64,000 bases of DNA. It comes from Oxyruncus cristatus (lineage: Eukaryota > Chordata > Aves > Passeriformes > Cotingidae). How positions within the stretch are numbered: the first letter of the stretch is position 1; each line of letters begins with the position of its first letter. This document shows, piece by piece, positions 49,516 to 62,366 of this stretch. The position numbers were made by a program, and so were the translations under genes. The notes under the pieces were generated by a model. That model ran no database searches. It was not told where the DNA came from and was given only the letters and a program-made list of their open reading frames with translations. The stretch is taken from the NCBI GenBank assembly GCA_013399855.1, contig VXAY01002914.1, forward strand, positions 51,157 through 115,156, read 5' to 3'.

Positions 49516-52439
49516 CAGACACAAGGTGTAGTAAGACAAACACAGTCATTTTGATTAGTTTGCCTTAATTAGAACTCGCTGCTGTTTGGCTGGAATTCTC
49601 CAACAGTTTATTCTTTATACTTGATTCCAATATTGTTATAATTATCAAACACTTCCTTGATAATTAAAGGTCAATGTCTTAAAGACAAAATGAAGATACA
49701 TATAAGCCCCTATTTACACAATGTACCTACAGACAAGCCATTAAATAGGATTTCTCTTAAGGCATTTAATACTGTACTGGCAATTAGACAAGCATTTACT
49801 AATAGTTCAAGGAAAGCCTTTTGCCTTATGTTTTTTGCAGTGGCAGCCCCACAGTGTTACCTGAAAAAGATGCTGTTGAGTGATAACCAGGTGCATTGGT
49901 AGGTGAACTACGACATGAGTGACTGTGGGAGTTGCTGCATACCACATTTGAGAAGGGAACCCGTAAAACAACCATCTGTGAGGTTCAGAAGGAAATAGTT
50001 TCATTTCAGATTTAAGATGTATGTAAACACTTCCAAAAATGGCTCGTTTTCCCAGCCTTTCCCCTGGCATGGCACAGTAATCAGTCACATGCTCCCCTAC
50101 AGATTGTCACGTGCCACTTGACTAAGTATATGCAGGCTTATACAAGATGCAAAGTCTAAATGTGATTGACAAACATAACTCTTTTGCTGATATCTCTATC
50201 TCTGTACCCTTCAGAAGCTGTCTGTGGTCTTGCTAATACCTTTGCAGTTGCACCTGTCATTGCTCGGAAACTCAAGTTTTCGAGCTTGAGTCACAGCTAT
50301 GCCTGAGGAAAATGTGCATTTTAGATGGTTTTCTTTGGTGAACTTGTCAGATTTCCACACACAGCCCTTTGGAAACAAGTATGTAAAGTGAACAGAGGTG
50401 AACCTTGGCTGCCCTGCACAGATCCGGTGAGCACGAACAATGCCCGAGCTGGGGATTCACTGGGTGCTTCCTGAGTCGATGTTATCAGAGGAGAAGGTTT
50501 TTTGCCTTGGAGGTTGGTCTCAGGATTAGATGCCGAACTGCTCTTGTAGGCCTCAGTTGCAGTGTGTAACGCAGCTTTAAAGGCTGCGTGACTACATCGG
50601 GTTCGAGCAGCACAAAAGTTTGTCCTCTGTCTGCGACTGTTTCCTGGGTGTGTGGGATTCCTCTGACCGCAGGCGGGTGTGTGGTAGGGCTGTGTCTGCC
50701 TTGGCAAGTCAAATCTTGCATCACCCATCAGCAAGTATCGTCGCTGTAGCTACGCTGTCATTGCATCTGACAGCATAAAAAGCACTGATTGCCTGAAAAA
50801 TGATTTGAAACATCCTCAGAGTCAGTGACAGAGGAGACATGCTAAGTGTGTGAAGGGGTTAGAGATTTTTTCAGATTTTGATCTAGACTAAAACTGGCAT
50901 GAAACCCTCACTCTGGAAAGCAGTCAGACTGCATTTACTTTATAGTGGACTTGCATATCTGCAAAGCCATACGAAAGAAATTGTGTGGAAAAAAAAAGGT
51001 TTTTATGTGTAACATAAATGTATGATGGGGACTTGAGCTAAAACTAGTTTTAATTTTGTGGCCGATGTAGCTTCAGAGAAAAACTAATGCTGTTGGTGAA
51101 GGTCTTTATATTACAACGTTTCTTCAAAGGACAGGTTTTAGTCCAGTCAGACTTATTTGGTACAAGCTTTATTACAGAGATTAAAGTAGTGGATTTCATT
51201 TTAAAAAAAAAACTAATTTCCATTTGTGGTGGAAAGTTTACACGTAACTCTTGAGAAATACTTATTTAAAAAATATCCCAACACCACACACGGGGCCAAA
51301 CAAAAGCAACACTCTTTTAGGGAACTGCTTTATGCTTTATTTTACGTTTTGAAATTATGTCTTGTTTTATGGTTATTTCTTTACACACAGCTTCCAGCAT
51401 ATGCCACAGTCACACAAAAGCAGCCCCCCATAACTTCTGATCTGACAACACTGCGGTAGGAAATATCCCCACACTGTATTTCTTTGACAGAAGAGAAGTA
51501 AGGAAGGAGATTTCTGCTTCTTAAACAGTTACTCTCTTGTCTATATTATGCCTAAACTATCAACTGGATCCAGTCTGAAAACTCAGCGGTGATCCCTGAT
51601 ATGGCAGAGTGAATGTGGAGGGAAGTCATGTGCAATCACTGAAGTTGGAGGGAATAGCATTTTGGGGAATAGGATATGGCAGTGACTCCAAGCTACAGCT
51701 CCTGACTGCACTGAACATTTTTTCCAGGCTAGGGATTAATTTAACTGTATATGACTTTATAATATCCAACTGCTGCAGTGCTCGTGGCTGTGTACTGTAA
51801 TAATCCTGAGCGAATCTCACTCTCAGTGACTGCCACACTTCTTCCCCATGCCTTAGAGTACACTTGCTTCTGAAAGCAAAAACCAATAGCAGAATAAATA
51901 GATATAAAAAAGATAAATATGTATAAATATAATATTTGTATTTATATAGGTGGTGCTTATAGCTTCTACCTTCACAGAAAGTGTGAAAAAATGTAATGGA
52001 ATCAAAGAAGAATTGTTGACCTTGTTTGATTTGTAGATACCCTTCCATGCCTTCACCCAAACCAGAGCTTACTCTCCTAAGCTATTTTTTGCAGGTTTTA
52101 TGAATCTGTTGAAAACAGTCAGGTGGACCTCAGGGATTTGCAGACAGAAGGTTGGAATCCACATCTGTGGGTGTCAGAGCAAAAGTGACTTGTATGCCAT
52201 AAACTTGTATGATTTTTGCTTCTTTCAGGTCTGCATTTTCTTTAAACACTTCGAATCCTCGATCTGGTACCTTGTATTCAGGAGAGACAGAGGAAAGTTT
52301 GACCTTTTGTATTTAATGGGATTGATTCTGACTGTACATCTCTGTTGCTTCACTGACTTCAGTAAAGAAAGAGTGCTTCTCTGTCTTTCTGTGATTTCAG
52401 AATGGGGCCTGAAATTGATACTGGTATCACAAAAATGAA
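49516..52439. other. unique noncoding stretch
   Basis: No transposon is recognised. The 50540-50755 part has about 10 CpG in 190 bp, with a 137-codon minus frame (50321-50734) of no known family. An AT-rich block lies near 51900-51950. Confidence 0.45.
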
Positions 52440-52560
52440 AATACTATTAAGAACTAACAGTCACGAAAAATGACAGAGCCTGGTTTCGAAAACGAAACTA
52501 ATTTATTCACCCGCTCCCTGAGCGGTGAAGCAGAAAGGTGTTGAAAGGATGTAAAGTGAT
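52440..52560 (-). mobile_element. candidate LTR fragment (R/U5-like) with ISRE
   Basis: On the minus strand a hairpin CACCGCTC/GAGCGGGTG is followed at once by AATAAA (plus TTTATT at 52502-52507), then GTTTCG-TTTT-CGAAAC, a second small stem, and a U5-like tail. Hairpin then poly(A) signal is the same layout as in the LTR at 19356-19820. Neither end is defined and no TATA box is clear upstream, so the retroviral origin is an inference. Confidence 0.3.
52488..52499 (+). promoter_or_regulatory. perfect ISRE-type motif
   Basis: GAAAACGAAACT fits the interferon-stimulated response element GAAANNGAAACT exactly. STAT1/STAT2/IRF9 or IRF factors bind such sites in vertebrates. It lies next to the AATAAA of the candidate LTR fragment. 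Function is unproven. Confidence 0.4.
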
Positions 52561-55500
52561 AACAGTGATGAAAGCTGTGGCATCCTTCTGTGGGCAGACA
52601 CTAAGGCTCTTTTAGAAATGTGAAGAGAGGTTTGTGACACAGAGTCACCATCTTCTGAGAAAATTCTGGATTGCTACTGTTAGGCTTAAGGCTCAAGAAA
52701 AAAGAAAAATTGCATCACTTCTGCCCACTCCTCATTCTTGTCTTCTGTATTCTGCTGCTTGCCATTGGCCATCAGCAACAGAATCACATTTGGGATGTGG
52801 GGATCCCTATTAAAGTACCCAGTTCAGCTCTTCAGCTGGAAAGTAGGAAGATCCCAGTGCTGGTGGGTGTTTTGGAAGCACTTACACAGGTGGGGTTTCT
52901 GTTGTCACTTGGTGTGCGGCGACCAGAACCCACCTCAGGCCGGGTCACCACTGTGACCACATTGGCTCAGCTCTTGTTCAGAAAGCTGAGGAGAATTAAC
53001 CACACCGTCTGATGGTAGTGAGTTAATCCTCCATTCCTGCATGCTTAAATTAGCTTGGCAAATAAGACTTACCCTGGAGGGCAGCAGTAGATTGTAACGT
53101 TGCAGGTAGAGTAGCAAGGCACTGCTGATGCCCTGGGTACAAGTAGCACTTTCGGTGTGCCTTCATCTGCTGAACCCACAATCAGACCAGAAGGTTTCTT
53201 CCCTGACTCCATTGTTCAGGCTTGCTGGGAAGCATGGCCTGATTTAAGCTGCCAGTTTTGGTGTGCTGACCTGCTTTTTTCGTGCTACCTCGTTCTCCCC
53301 AGTGCTACCCGCTGCTCTCTCTGTCCATACCGGCCTTGCCAACAGCTCTTCTTATTGCGGTTTCTCCGCAGAGGGCACTGAGAGCTGACACCGTCTTTGA
53401 GCTGATCAGGGACCCTGGACCAGCTTCTCCCAGCTCGCACCTTGGAGCAGGCGCTTATGTGCAGCTCCCTTCTCCGTTTTCTTGGTTCTTGTCTTTGGTA
53501 CCCTGGTGCTAGCAGGTCTTGGCTGTGATTAGGTGAACCCTTCACCCAGGCACGTGCGGGTGATTTGTTATCAGTTCAAACCTTATCAGAAATTGTAGTT
53601 CATTTGTACTACATGGTACATTTGTGACCCTGTCTATAAAAAGATACATCTAGCTTCGTAAACTTGTGAAAAGGAGTGTGTTAGTCTCTGCCAGTTTGTC
53701 CTTTCTGTTTATCATTCCTCCTTTTCACGAGATTCCAGCAGACTGCTCCTCTATTTCTTGACTCTCCTGTCCTCCAAAACTCTGCACTTAGACTTGTGAA
53801 CACAATATATGAATGTATTAAAATAAACTAAACTTCAGCAACATGGGGAGGGAGAGAGAAGCGTAGGTGATATCAGATGCGGAATCGTGAGCGATCTACA
53901 TCAGATCTATGGCAGAGTGGCAAATACCCATGGCCATATCCTCTTTCTCTAGGCTGGGTATGACTGCAGCAGCAGCCAGCTCCTGCTTGGTTTTTTTTCC
54001 TTGATTATATGTTGTTGATACCATGGCAATCTGGCTCAGAGCAGTCCCATCTATACTTAGATCTCCTGCTTTAAGAAGGATATTGGGCTTTCTACGACAT
54101 TTAGGTCATTACTAGTCAGGGATGAGGGAGGATTCTTTTGTCACTGAATGAAATCTGAACTTTGGAAACCAGTGAAGTTACTACTGCAAACTGCAGCAAG
54201 GCCTTGATGAAACACCTAGGTTTGAAAACCAATTCTGAGTTATCCTCAGTCTTCGCAGTCATATCCCCAAATCTGTGTTTTACCTTCTCCCAGGAACATT
54301 AAGAGCAGAAGAGCATCTTGCCTCATAAGCAAAGTTGGTAGAATGATAGAGCCTGTAAAACAATGCTTTTGATAAGGGACATTCCCTCAGTTTCACTGCT
54401 GGCATTACCCCAGATTACTGGTTTAATCCTTTCTCTCCTATTTCTGGAGAATCTATTTCAATGTCTTTCTTCAACTGTTTCCTGCTCCATTCTGCTTAGA
54501 CTTTTTCATCTTGTTATGTGAATCAGGCAACTGCTGGGATACTCAAAACCATTGAACACTTTCAGTTTGAGTTGTAGGCTCTTCCAATTTGTGCTGATAG
54601 CTAAGAGTCTTTTACTTTGTTATTCTCCTACTTGTATATTTAATGTTTCTGCAGTGATGCTTTGCATTTTCTCTTTGTAATGCTGTGACATCCAAAGATG
54701 CCAGTGAAGACCAAAGCCAGGTTGAGCCAACAATTTACAAAGCCCAAGTCAATGAGAAAACGTGATATGTATCCCAGAGAGCTTTAATTCCTATGTGATG
54801 ATTAGACTTTTTTAAGAACTTTTTATACTGCTATCAGAATGTGAGAAGTTTTCTAGTTTGACTGAAAGGAAGGAAGAAAAAGACAATTTCCCTGGTAGGG
54901 ATTTAGGTCATGACTAAATATGAGGCAGCCTCCTGCCTCACTCTTCCTCTCCCATTCAGCTTCAGTATTTCTGAGCAAATAATAAGAAAGTTTCCTGCAA
55001 CATCAGAGCACCACGTAAAAATCCAGACACCAAGAGCAGAGGCAACTCCTGCATCTAATTCAGAGGATCAGTGCACTGCAGGACTCCCCAGTAACACATG
55101 CCACAAATGTTTGTCAATGCTATTTTTTTCTTTCTTTAATAGCTCTAGCATCTTGTTGAGTGCACAGCACAGAAGAAGTGACCAGCATTGCTCTGAACTG
55201 CCTGTTATTACCTCAAGATGGGCTCTTGGTAAAATATTCAAGGACCATTTGCTGTATTCTGGGTATATAGTACTCTTCATAGGTGTTTGCAGACTGCTAA
55301 GTTAGGATACTTAGCAATTATGAAATGGAAGTGTTCCATGAATTTAATTTTCTGATATTCAAAGCACAAGGGAAAAGTAATAGTATTAATAGAGTCTCCA
55401 GAATAATTTTGCATGAAAAATTTACTGTTAAATATTTTAAGTAAGCTCTGCAAGAGCAGACTGGACTGTGCAGCAGCCTGCTTACCATACCAGGAGCCAT

Positions 55501-56967
55501 ATAACTGAGAACTTTGTGGCCCTCGAGTGAAAATTTTCATTTGTAAAAGGATCTTGGAAACATTCTTCCCTCTGCTGTTTTCATCATTTGACAACTGCCT
55601 TGAGAGCAAGACACCATTTCTTTCTCGGCCTCATCTCACTCATTCAGTACCTACCTGGAACAAGCCAGACAGGTTTTCTACAGACAAACAACAGTGTCAT
55701 TTGAAGTAGACTTCTCTCAAAGCAGGATCTCTTTTCTATCTTTTTAGACAGGGTCTTAGAAAGAAAAAAAAAAAAAAAATAGCCTAAAGATCTCCCGTTT
55801 CTATGGGTATTTAAGTAAAAAGACCTGCTTGGAGTGTTGGAGGGATTCTAAGATATTCCTGGTACTGTAACATTTTTCTCACCTGTTCTCTTTCCTTTCC
55901 TCAAGGTTTACATTTTCACTTGCTTTCATGCAGAAAATAAATTCCACGGAAAGGAAACTCTTAATAAATAGCCTTTAGTAAAGAGCATGGCACAACTGGC
56001 ATAACTCCTTCTGTCTGAGAAGCATGAAGATTGCATCGCTGAAGACTGTGCCAGTAAGTAAAATAAATAAAAAAAAAACAAACCAAGTTCAGGAAATTAA
56101 ATTCATTATAAAGGTAATGGAAAATTATGATTTTCCTTGCTGCTGTATTCATGCACACTTTAATTGTTGCCTGAGACAATCAACAGCTTGTAAAGAAAAT
56201 AAACATCCTCTTCCCTTAAGACACTTCTCAGCTTTCTAGGAAGAGGTAGCAGTCTGTTTTACTGCTAGCCTGGATGCAGTCAGTGCCTGAGCTTGTGGGT
56301 TTCAGGGAATGTCTGCACTTAGAGGTGCCATTAGGATTCACCTGTCCTATAATTGCTGCGCTGAAGACTCACACATGGACTCTCCTCCAGCACACTGAAA
56401 AAAATCCTGGGACATACCTCCACTGGACTGAATGGAGCATTCAAGCTGTATTTCAGCCTGGCCTGTTATGTAGTGCTACATTATGTTCATTTTTACTTAA
56501 CATGGGTAAACATTGTTGAAATATTTGTAGCCGGTGGAGGAGGCGGCTTTGCACTTCAGTGCTGGGGATGGCAGGCCTTGGTGGAACAGAGCAAGGAGCT
56601 AAGAACAGATAATTTTGCCCAGCTTCATTTGTTAATCAGTTTATTTCACTTTCTCCATTTTTGTAAATCAGACATAATCAGGTTCCCTTAATAGCGTGAT
56701 AGAGCTGTGTGTTCAGTTATACGGAGCAACCTTATTCATAGTTCCCTTTAATTTCTCCATATAGACTAATTCTATTAATATTTATTTTATAATCTACTTA
56801 AAAATTCAGAGGGGGTAATCTCTGTCTAAATGAGGCTACTGTTCATAAAGAGATCTCTCTGTTTTCTTTGAAGAAATCATAGCAGCACTTAACATTATGA
56901 AAATCTGAAAGCACAAAAAATACAATTGTGACGCATGATTAACGATGCCAGTGTGAGGAATGTGTGT
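52561..56967. other. unique noncoding stretch
   Basis: No transposon or exon is recognised. A CTCF-like core lies at 53365-53378, and an A16 run at 55764-55779. Open frames reach 131 codons (54910-55305) with no domain seen. Confidence 0.5.
53365..53378 (+). promoter_or_regulatory. CTCF-like core
   Basis: TCCGCAGAGGGCAC agrees at 12 of 14 positions with CCASYAGRKGGCRS, including the whole CAGAGGGCAC part. It is in unique, mildly CpG-containing sequence and on the plus strand, opposite to the cores between 9 and 24 kb. Confidence 0.35.
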
Positions 56968-57012
56968 CTGGATGATCTCAGGGTCCCTTCCAGCCCAAAC
57001 CATTCTGTGTTG
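56968..57012 (+). mobile_element. CR1 LINE 3' tail scrap, sense
   Basis: TGGATGATCTCAGGGTCCC, then TTCCAGCCCAAACCATTCTG, is the CR1 3' terminus with little else. Confidence 0.75.
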
Positions 57013-59989
57013 CCAAAACAACTGGTGGGAGGGAACACACTGAAGGGGAAGCCTCAAGTTCAGAAACAACTGAACCACGTCAGTGCTCAGGCCCCTGCTG
57101 TTATGTTTGGCCGTAAAAGTCTGGTTGAGATGTTTAGGAAGCAACGTGCTCGGAAAGTGGTGGATTTCCTGCCGAGGTCCCAAATGACCTAACCTCTGCC
57201 TCCTTTCACCCATTGGTTCTAATCAATGGCAGCAGAGGGTTGGGGGAAAAAAACTGAGCAGGCTTCTTGAAAAATGCAGGGTCTGACATAGGGATGGTTG
57301 CAACTTCTTTCAGTTACTGGGCATTGGGTTGGTTCTTGGAACATGAGGAACTGTGTCTGCAGAACCAATCTGGAATATATTTACTGTGTATTCTTGGAAA
57401 TTTGTAAGTGGGTATTTGAAGGACTCAGGCACTCTTCGGTGCCTGTCTGTGGTAACGAGTGTTTTGTGAGGCATTTAGGCACACGTACAAGCCTGTCTGT
57501 ACTCAGTAAAAATCTTCACTGTTCTTTTAAGCCCCTTGGTTTCTACTCTTGGTTTTATCAGCGGGAGTTTTTCAAAGGTAGGAGGCTGTCCTTATCTCAC
57601 AAATGGGCTAAGCTGCCTTATGGCAAAATAGTTCCCAAAACTCCTTGTTCCACAAAATATTGATGTTGTTCTCCCTCCCCTGCTGCAGTTGTCAGTGACT
57701 TTAGGACCATTCCTTTCTTATCTGTGTATTTGGAAAATACTGATTCTAACAATGTCACTTCTGGTGTTTATTCCCTTAAACTTGCACTAAAAATCCTCTG
57801 TATTTTCCCCAGATTGAGGCATTTGCATCCATGTCAGTCATTACCTCTGTAAATGTTCATGTTCTTGCATCAACTGATTCAGGACAGTTCTTTTGGATGG
57901 TCACAAATGAAGCAAGGAAGATCAAACATGTTAAAGCGGGAAGAAATGTTTCATATTTCTTCCTATGATTTTGTACAGAAAGACACCACATTGAGATTGA
58001 AAACACAACATGGATTCTTGGAGGTACCTGGAAACTGCTTTTGCTTCTGTCCCCTTTTTGCCCTGAATAGCTGGGCAGATTTTGGGGTGGAGGCAAAGGA
58101 TGTCCAGGTTTCCTTGCTGACTGCCTTAGGTTGGGGATGATGCCAGAGATTTTTGACATTCAGGCATCATTTGAGTCATCTTTTCTGATATTCTTTACAG
58201 TCCTGGCTAAAGGGCTTCAACTGGAAAACTGAACTAAATTATCTCCAAAAGTCTCCATTTGTGAGAATTAGAAACAAGAAAATACATCCCTCTGTAGGCT
58301 GGGCAAGTGTCTGTTTTCATTGGGTCAAAACGTGCACTTCCAAATCATTTCACTCAGTTTTGGACCTCATCACGAGTTTTTCTTCCAGGTTAAATTGCAG
58401 TAACTAGGAAGGGATAACCAGAAAGAGTAGGGACGTGGAAAACCTTTTTAATGAAAGAGTGACGAGATTGATGCTGTTCACTACGAAGAAGCAGTAAATA
58501 AGAACAGAAATTAAAAGGTCTGTTATCATTTCATACTGTGCAGCCAAGATGGGCCCCTTGCCTTTCCTTCTTCTCCCATGACAACAGGAGAGAGAGATAT
58601 TCATTTAAATGAAAGACCTAACATCTGTTTGAAAGGAAATTACTTATTTTTTCCCTACCACATGGTTTTAGCTCTTTCAACACATCATAGAGATTAAGAG
58701 ATTAGTGAGACTTTTTTTTAAAGCCTGCTTATTCATAGACAGAATACAACATTATAAATCAAGTGTGACAATACTACAATAAACCAGAGCCAGAAATGCT
58801 CACAATATTTGAAAGAATCTTAGTGTTTCTGTGCCATGGTTTGTAAGCAAAGCTCCTGTACATTGAGAGACTTGCTCCATGTAATATAGAATGTAACAAG
58901 AATCAGAGGGATCAGAAACACAAAAGACTTCATGGAAATACAATCTCTGAATAGTGTTCCTTCATAAATATATAAACAGTTTCTATGAACATCAACTGGA
59001 CATATTATACTATATATAATACACAAAATGGTAAAGGAACTTTCATATAATCTTTGGACTGCATACCTGAAAGCTTTTTTTAATTTTAGAGTTTAAGGAA
59101 GGAGATTTACTATGTGCTTTATTTTTTGGATTGAAGCCATTTGACGTTCCTCAGAGGCTTCTGGTGCTGGCCATGCAGCCCCAGCATCCTGTTTCAAAAA
59201 GGCTAATGTTTCCTGTCATGCAGGTAAGTAGGTGTTTAGTTGAGACACCACTAGTTTTAATATTTAATTGACATGGTGCTTGAGGTTTAGTATATTCTTC
59301 TCAGAGAACTTGCTGATGTTTTAATTTCCTGCTGCCTTTCCAGCTTAGCAGCAGAGATGATTTGATGCTGAAGTTCTTAGCATGCTTTTTTTCATCATTT
59401 ACAGATGATATGGGTAATCCAGAAACTTGTCTAACAAAAAAAACCAACCACGCAACCAAGCGAACGGGAAAGAAGTGTATCCGGTAAGGACTCCAAAAGA
59501 TGGCAATCCACTCAAAAAAGAAAACAACACAACGACCAACAAAAAGAAATAACCGGGAGCTCCTTGTAGAAAATGTTTTACAAATGTGAAAACATTCAGC
59601 AGCAGATGTGTCAGCAAGAGTTATCCTACACCCTGATTTGCTTGGAGGACTACAAGTGCTTTCCGATTCCTTAAGGGTCGAGCTGGGCTCTGGCATTTTA
59701 GTTATACTGTAGGAATCCTGGCTCCAGAAGGGTAGTTGCACTCATTTTTTGGTGTTAAATTTAGCATTCATCTCCCTGACTAAACTGTGTGATGCCAAGG
59801 GCTTGGTATGCAGTCAGTGAATCCACTGCCTGTAGGTGCCTTAGGGCTGCAGTTTTTTTGGTTTTCCCATCTAATATTGTGCTTCATTCCTAAAGGTATC
59901 AGGGTATGAGGGGAAGACAAGGAATGGGAAGAGACTGATGAAGAAGCCTAAAAAGAAGGAACTCACAAGAAGGGAAACAACAGGAAAGG
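57013..59989. other. unique noncoding stretch
   Basis: No family recognised. The longest frame (59301-59741, minus, 146 codons) covers an A-rich plus-strand block and shows no domain. Confidence 0.5.
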
Positions 59990-60620
59990 TGGAGAGAGAC
60001 TCCAACAGGATGAGGTTCAACCAGGCCAAGTTCTGGGTCCTGCGCTTTGGCTACAACAACCCCCTGCAGCTCCAGGTTGGGACAGAGGGGCTGGAGAGCA
60101 GCCAGGCAGGAAGAGACCTGGGAATCTGGAGTACCTGGAAGATGAATACGAGCCAGAGCGTGCCCAGGTGGCCAAGAGGGACAATAGATCCTGGCCTGGA
60201 TCAGGAACAGGGTGGCAGCAGGAACAGGGAAGTGATTCTGCCCCTGGATTCAGCGCTGGTGAGGCCGCCCCTGGAGTGCTGTGTCCAGTTCTGGGCCCTC
60301 AGCTCAGGAAGGACATGGAGGGGCTGGAGCAGGTCCAGAGAAGAGCAACGAGGCTGGGGAAGGGACTGGAGCACAAGTGCTGTGAGGAGAGGCTGAGGGA
60401 GCTGGGGTTGTTGAGCCTGGAGAAGAGAAGGCTCAGGGGAGACCTCATCGCTCTCTACAACTCCCTGACAGGAGGGTGTAGCCAGGTGGGGGTTGGTCTC
60501 TGCTCCCAGGAACCAGCAGTAGGACAAGAGGGCTCGGCCTTAAGCTGTGCCAGGGGAGGTTTAGGTTGGATATTAGGAAGAAATTCTTTCCAGANTGATT
60601 CTGTGATTCTATGATTCTAT
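59990..60620 (+). mobile_element. CR1 LINE with ORF2 reverse transcriptase remnant
   Basis: The frame from 59938 shows the late CR1 ORF2 pattern [16 protein letters not shown], then [17 protein letters not shown]. Within about 60300 the match shifts to another frame ([15 protein letters not shown], then [17 protein letters not shown]), so a frameshift has broken it. It ends AGGAAGAAATTCTTTCCAGA, an N at 60595, and directly the terminal GATTCTGTGATTCTATGATT tail. About 250 bp of 3' region between these parts is missing. No working enzyme can be made from it. Confidence 0.92.
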
Positions 60621-60910
60621 TTGCAAGTGTCTGGAGTGACAGGACAAGGGGGAATGATTTCCCACTGCCAGAGGACAGGGTTAGATGGGATATTGGAAAG
60701 GAATTGTTCCCTGTGAGGGTGGAGAGGCCCTGGCACAGATTGCGCAGGGAAGCTGTGGCTGCCCCTGGATCCCTGGAAGTGTCCAAGGCCAGACTGGACG
60801 GGGCTTGGAGCAACCTGGGATGGTGGAAGGTGTCCCTGCCCGTGGCAGGGGGTGGAGCTGGATGAGTTAAAAGTCCCTTCCAACCCAAACCAGTCTGTGA
60901 TTCTATGAAG
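60621..60910 (+). mobile_element. second CR1 LINE 3' end in tandem
   Basis: It starts right after the tail of the preceding copy at GTGTCTGGAGTGACAGG, runs through GATGGGATATTGG, CTGTGAGGGTGGAGAGG and GTGTCCAAGGCCAGAC, and ends CCAACCCAAACCAGTCTGTG with ATTCTATGA. It is nearly colinear with 14975-15262, so it is of the same subfamily. Confidence 0.92.
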
Positions 60911-61502
60911 TTATACACTGTCCTTCACCCTCCTCCCAGTCTAATGAGGTATTTTGGGGATCCCTTGCAGTGATGCAGCAGCTGGCCCTGACCCATGAAC
61001 AAAGGGTTGTTCCCTGTGAGACAACATGCCTCTAGCCAGGAAATTTATTTAAATACGGAGCATAAGAAGGAGAAACCAAGCAGAACCCTGAGCAGCTAAC
61101 CTGTTTCAACAGGCAGCCATACCCACAGGCATTTCTGTGGTGCTGGCCCAGGCCTGCAGGTTCAGAAACACTTATTTGTTCCCTGTTTATAACTGTAGAG
61201 TACTGTGCTAAAATTTGTCACTTAAGGCTTTTAATTAGAAAGCGTAGTAGGAGTCTTCAAAGACAGAACACAAATCTTGGTAAAAAAATCAGACGTATTG
61301 TTTGAATTTTTCTTCTATGACACTTGTCATATAATGAACTGTGAAAGTTTAATCAAAATGACAGTTTCCTTTTACAAATGAACGTAATCCAGTATCTGGT
61401 AATGTAACGTCTTCTCCATCAGTTACAGAAAATAAGACTAAACATTTCAATTATTAAAGGAAACATCATAAAACTAAAATATGGTTTAGTCATCAAGAAC
61501 CA
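60911..61502. other. unique noncoding stretch
   Basis: Nothing recognised with confidence. A TTTATTTAAATA word at about 61045 could be a decayed minus-strand poly(A) signal, but no LTR ends were found. Confidence 0.45.
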
Positions 61503-61560
61503 GTAAGGTTGGAATCTTTAAGATCATCAAGTCCTGCACTAGAACAGATGGTTATTTGCA
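61503..61560 (-). mobile_element. CR1 LINE 3' scrap, antisense
   Basis: AAGGTTGGAATCTTTAAGAT followed by CATCAAGTCCTGCACTAGAAC resembles a decayed CR1 antisense end. Confidence 0.45.
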
Positions 61561-61784
61561 GGGTACAAGGAGGAAGGCAGAGAGGAAAGGATTGTTTTTT
61601 GAATTCGTGTGTTAATCTGTTGGGAGGAAGAATGCTCACACAGACCTCAAGCCATGCTCATGCTCGCCCCATCCCTGCTTGTCCCTTTATCCTCATTGTC
61701 CAGAGTTTAGACAGCAAACTGCAACTATTTGCCTGCAAATTGTGCACACTGAATCTCAACAATCCGTGGAGCCCTCAGGGCAAA

Positions 61785-61857
61785 TGGCAGGGGATGGAAT
61801 GAGATGATCCTTAAGGTCCTTTCCAACCCAAACCATTCTGGGATTCTGTGATTCCGA
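61785..61857 (+). mobile_element. CR1 LINE 3' tail, sense
   Basis: GGCAGGGGATGGAATGAGATG, CTTAAGGTCCTTTCC, CAAACCATTCTGGG and ATTCTGTGATTCC form a CR1 3' terminus. With the antisense scrap at 61503 it encloses about 220 bp of unassigned sequence. Confidence 0.85.
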
Positions 61858-62366
61858 TAAAATGCATAATTTGTAACAGAAGGGCAATAATGAAATTCAG
61901 GATAACGGTGGTAAGTCCTAGAAATGTGTAATTTGTTTATTGTCCTATGGTTTCTTTAAGTGTTGTATACATTTCCATTTACTTACTTGAATCATTGAAA
62001 TACCCCTGTAACCTTTAGGTATATTGCAATTAAAAATACATTCTGGCAGAGAAAATCAGTAACAGTAATTTTAAAAAGTCATCCACCAGTCAGGGAAAAA
62101 ACCCAATTATCCTTTGCATTTTCAGCTGAAAATGATGAGAGATTCAAGGATGGATCAGGCACAGTGGGGGGCTTCTCTGGGAGAGGAGCAGGGTCATCTG
62201 AGCACAGAAAGCTGCTTGTGGTCTCACAGCCTCCCAGGTTAGCCTCCATACAGAACTGAGCCAGCTGTTTTTGCTTCCCCTTTTTCAAGAAAACAATGCC
62301 AACGAAGAAAATCTGAGCAGTCTGTTCCGTACCTAGGCCTGAGCGGGAAAACTTGTGGTCCATGGA

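Noticed and set aside
50590..50615. GGTTCGAG word resembling a tRNA B box
   Set aside because: No matching A box, acceptor stem or full B-box consensus around it.
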